This document shows positions 63,801-64,000 of a stretch of DNA of 64,000 nt, piece by piece. Source of the DNA: Tillus elongatus (lineage: Eukaryota > Arthropoda > Insecta > Coleoptera > Cleridae); NCBI GenBank assembly GCA_964006375.1, contig OZ023265.1, positions 111,927,084-111,991,083 of the forward strand, written 5' to 3'. Position 1 is the first letter of the stretch. Every line of letters starts with the position of its first letter. The position numbers and the translations under genes are program-made. Below the pieces are notes generated by a model, which was not told the DNA's origin, searched no databases, and saw only the letters and a program-made list of their open reading frames with translations.

Positions 63801-63956
63801 TCCTTGCCGGCACATGTTTTTCCTTCTCCTCCGAACCTCCAAACCTTCAAGTCCAGAATTGACAAGCTGCCTCTTTCCTCCTTGTCAACACCCACGGTAC
63901 GATAGTATTTAGGCTGTAAGCCCTCGTGATGTATTGTTGAAATTAAAAAAAAAATG
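60855..63956 (+). mobile_element. LINE 3: GC-richer non-LTR retrotransposon
   Basis: A 5'-untranslated region (from about 60855), an endonuclease-RT frame from 61024, and an A-rich 3' end at 63943-63953. Its base composition is clearly less AT-rich than the flanks. No ORF1 was identified, so it may be single-ORF or 5' truncated. Confidence 0.82.
61024..63905 (+). pseudogene. LINE 3 endonuclease-reverse transcriptase, frameshifted
   Basis: Endonuclease pieces: 'PQLFFLAETQIS' and 'LHGGVCAYV' (61024-61275), then in the next frame 'CCIYRSPSDNNF', 'VTILGDFNVHN' and 'LGRPDHGMV' (to 61784). RT: 61875-62822 with 'GLDEIPAIVLK', 'NYRPISLL', 'YGFRQRRST' and 'ALDISKAFDQVWH'; a frameshift follows, and 62905-63666 has 'AGIPQGSALAPT' and YADD (63035-63046). 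A last piece at 63714-63905 contains 'FVPRTSKLWNSLPAHVFP', the usual C-terminal motif. At least four frame changes occur, so it is inactive; conserved motifs are otherwise well kept. Confidence 0.88.
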
Positions 63957-64000
63957 TAACCGAAATCTTGTTTCAACAGGTGCTGGTGTTTGATGTGTGA

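Overview
The window looks like a transposon-dominated, AT-rich stretch of an arthropod (most likely insect) nuclear genome. I see no convincing single-copy host gene, no rRNA and no functional tRNA gene. Nearly every protein-like reading frame belongs to a mobile element, and most are broken. The organism is inferred from the element mix: piggyBac, mariner-type transposases with D-D-41-D-like spacing and 'CAGGGTG' ends, an env-bearing gypsy/errantivirus-like provirus, Jockey/CR1/L2-type LINEs, a tRNA-derived SINE, and about fifteen long (TA)n arrays.

Layout. 1-1.33 kb: piggyBac remnant. 1.33-2.26 kb: three (TA)n arrays flanking a hairpin repeat and an unclassified repeat. 3.6-5.6 kb: broken mariner with palindromic end motifs. 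7.2-8.8 kb: two tRNA-SINE copies around two tandem LTR-like units. 9.0-13.76 kb: full-length-scale LINE (ORF1 open; ORF2 with stops, a frameshift and an endonuclease deletion). 14.1-18.5 kb: decayed gypsy/errantivirus with pol and env traces. 18.7-19.7 kb: second piggyBac remnant. 21.18-21.80 kb: 312-bp tandem duplication. 22.4-27 kb: debris with degenerate hammerhead-like repeats, a mariner, a LINE fragment and a small foldback element. 27.35-32.3 kb: two mariner elements, the second interrupted by a SINE with a clear target-site duplication. 33.22-33.50 kb: a 283-bp palindromic element carrying two well-formed hammerhead ribozyme candidates, one on each strand. 33.7-34.8 kb: foldback element and TA-associated repeats. 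36.3-36.9 kb: third piggyBac remnant. 37.5-42.0 kb: nested palindromic structure whose core is a 2.96-kb mariner with about 685-bp terminal inverted repeats. 42.3-45.4 kb: two more mariner remnants. 48.7-50.2 kb: antisense LINE. 50.47-55.45 kb: nearly intact LINE lying between (TA)n arrays, its only ORF2 breaks being in poly-A runs. 56.2-60.2 kb: LINE fragments, a Tc1-like DD35E remnant and a 221-bp foldback element. 60.85-63.95 kb: a third, more GC-rich LINE.

How the parts relate. The (TA)n arrays sit at element boundaries, which suggests that TA-targeting elements and LINEs inserted repeatedly into, or carried, TA arrays. The mariner copies share a transposase type but have different termini, so several families are present. 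The strongest unexpected signal is the inverted pair of type-I hammerhead motifs near 33.25-33.48 kb, with degenerate relatives at 22.45 and 24.63 kb. Penelope-like elements and retrozymes are the known carriers of such ribozymes in animals; the short foldback context here is the part to follow up.
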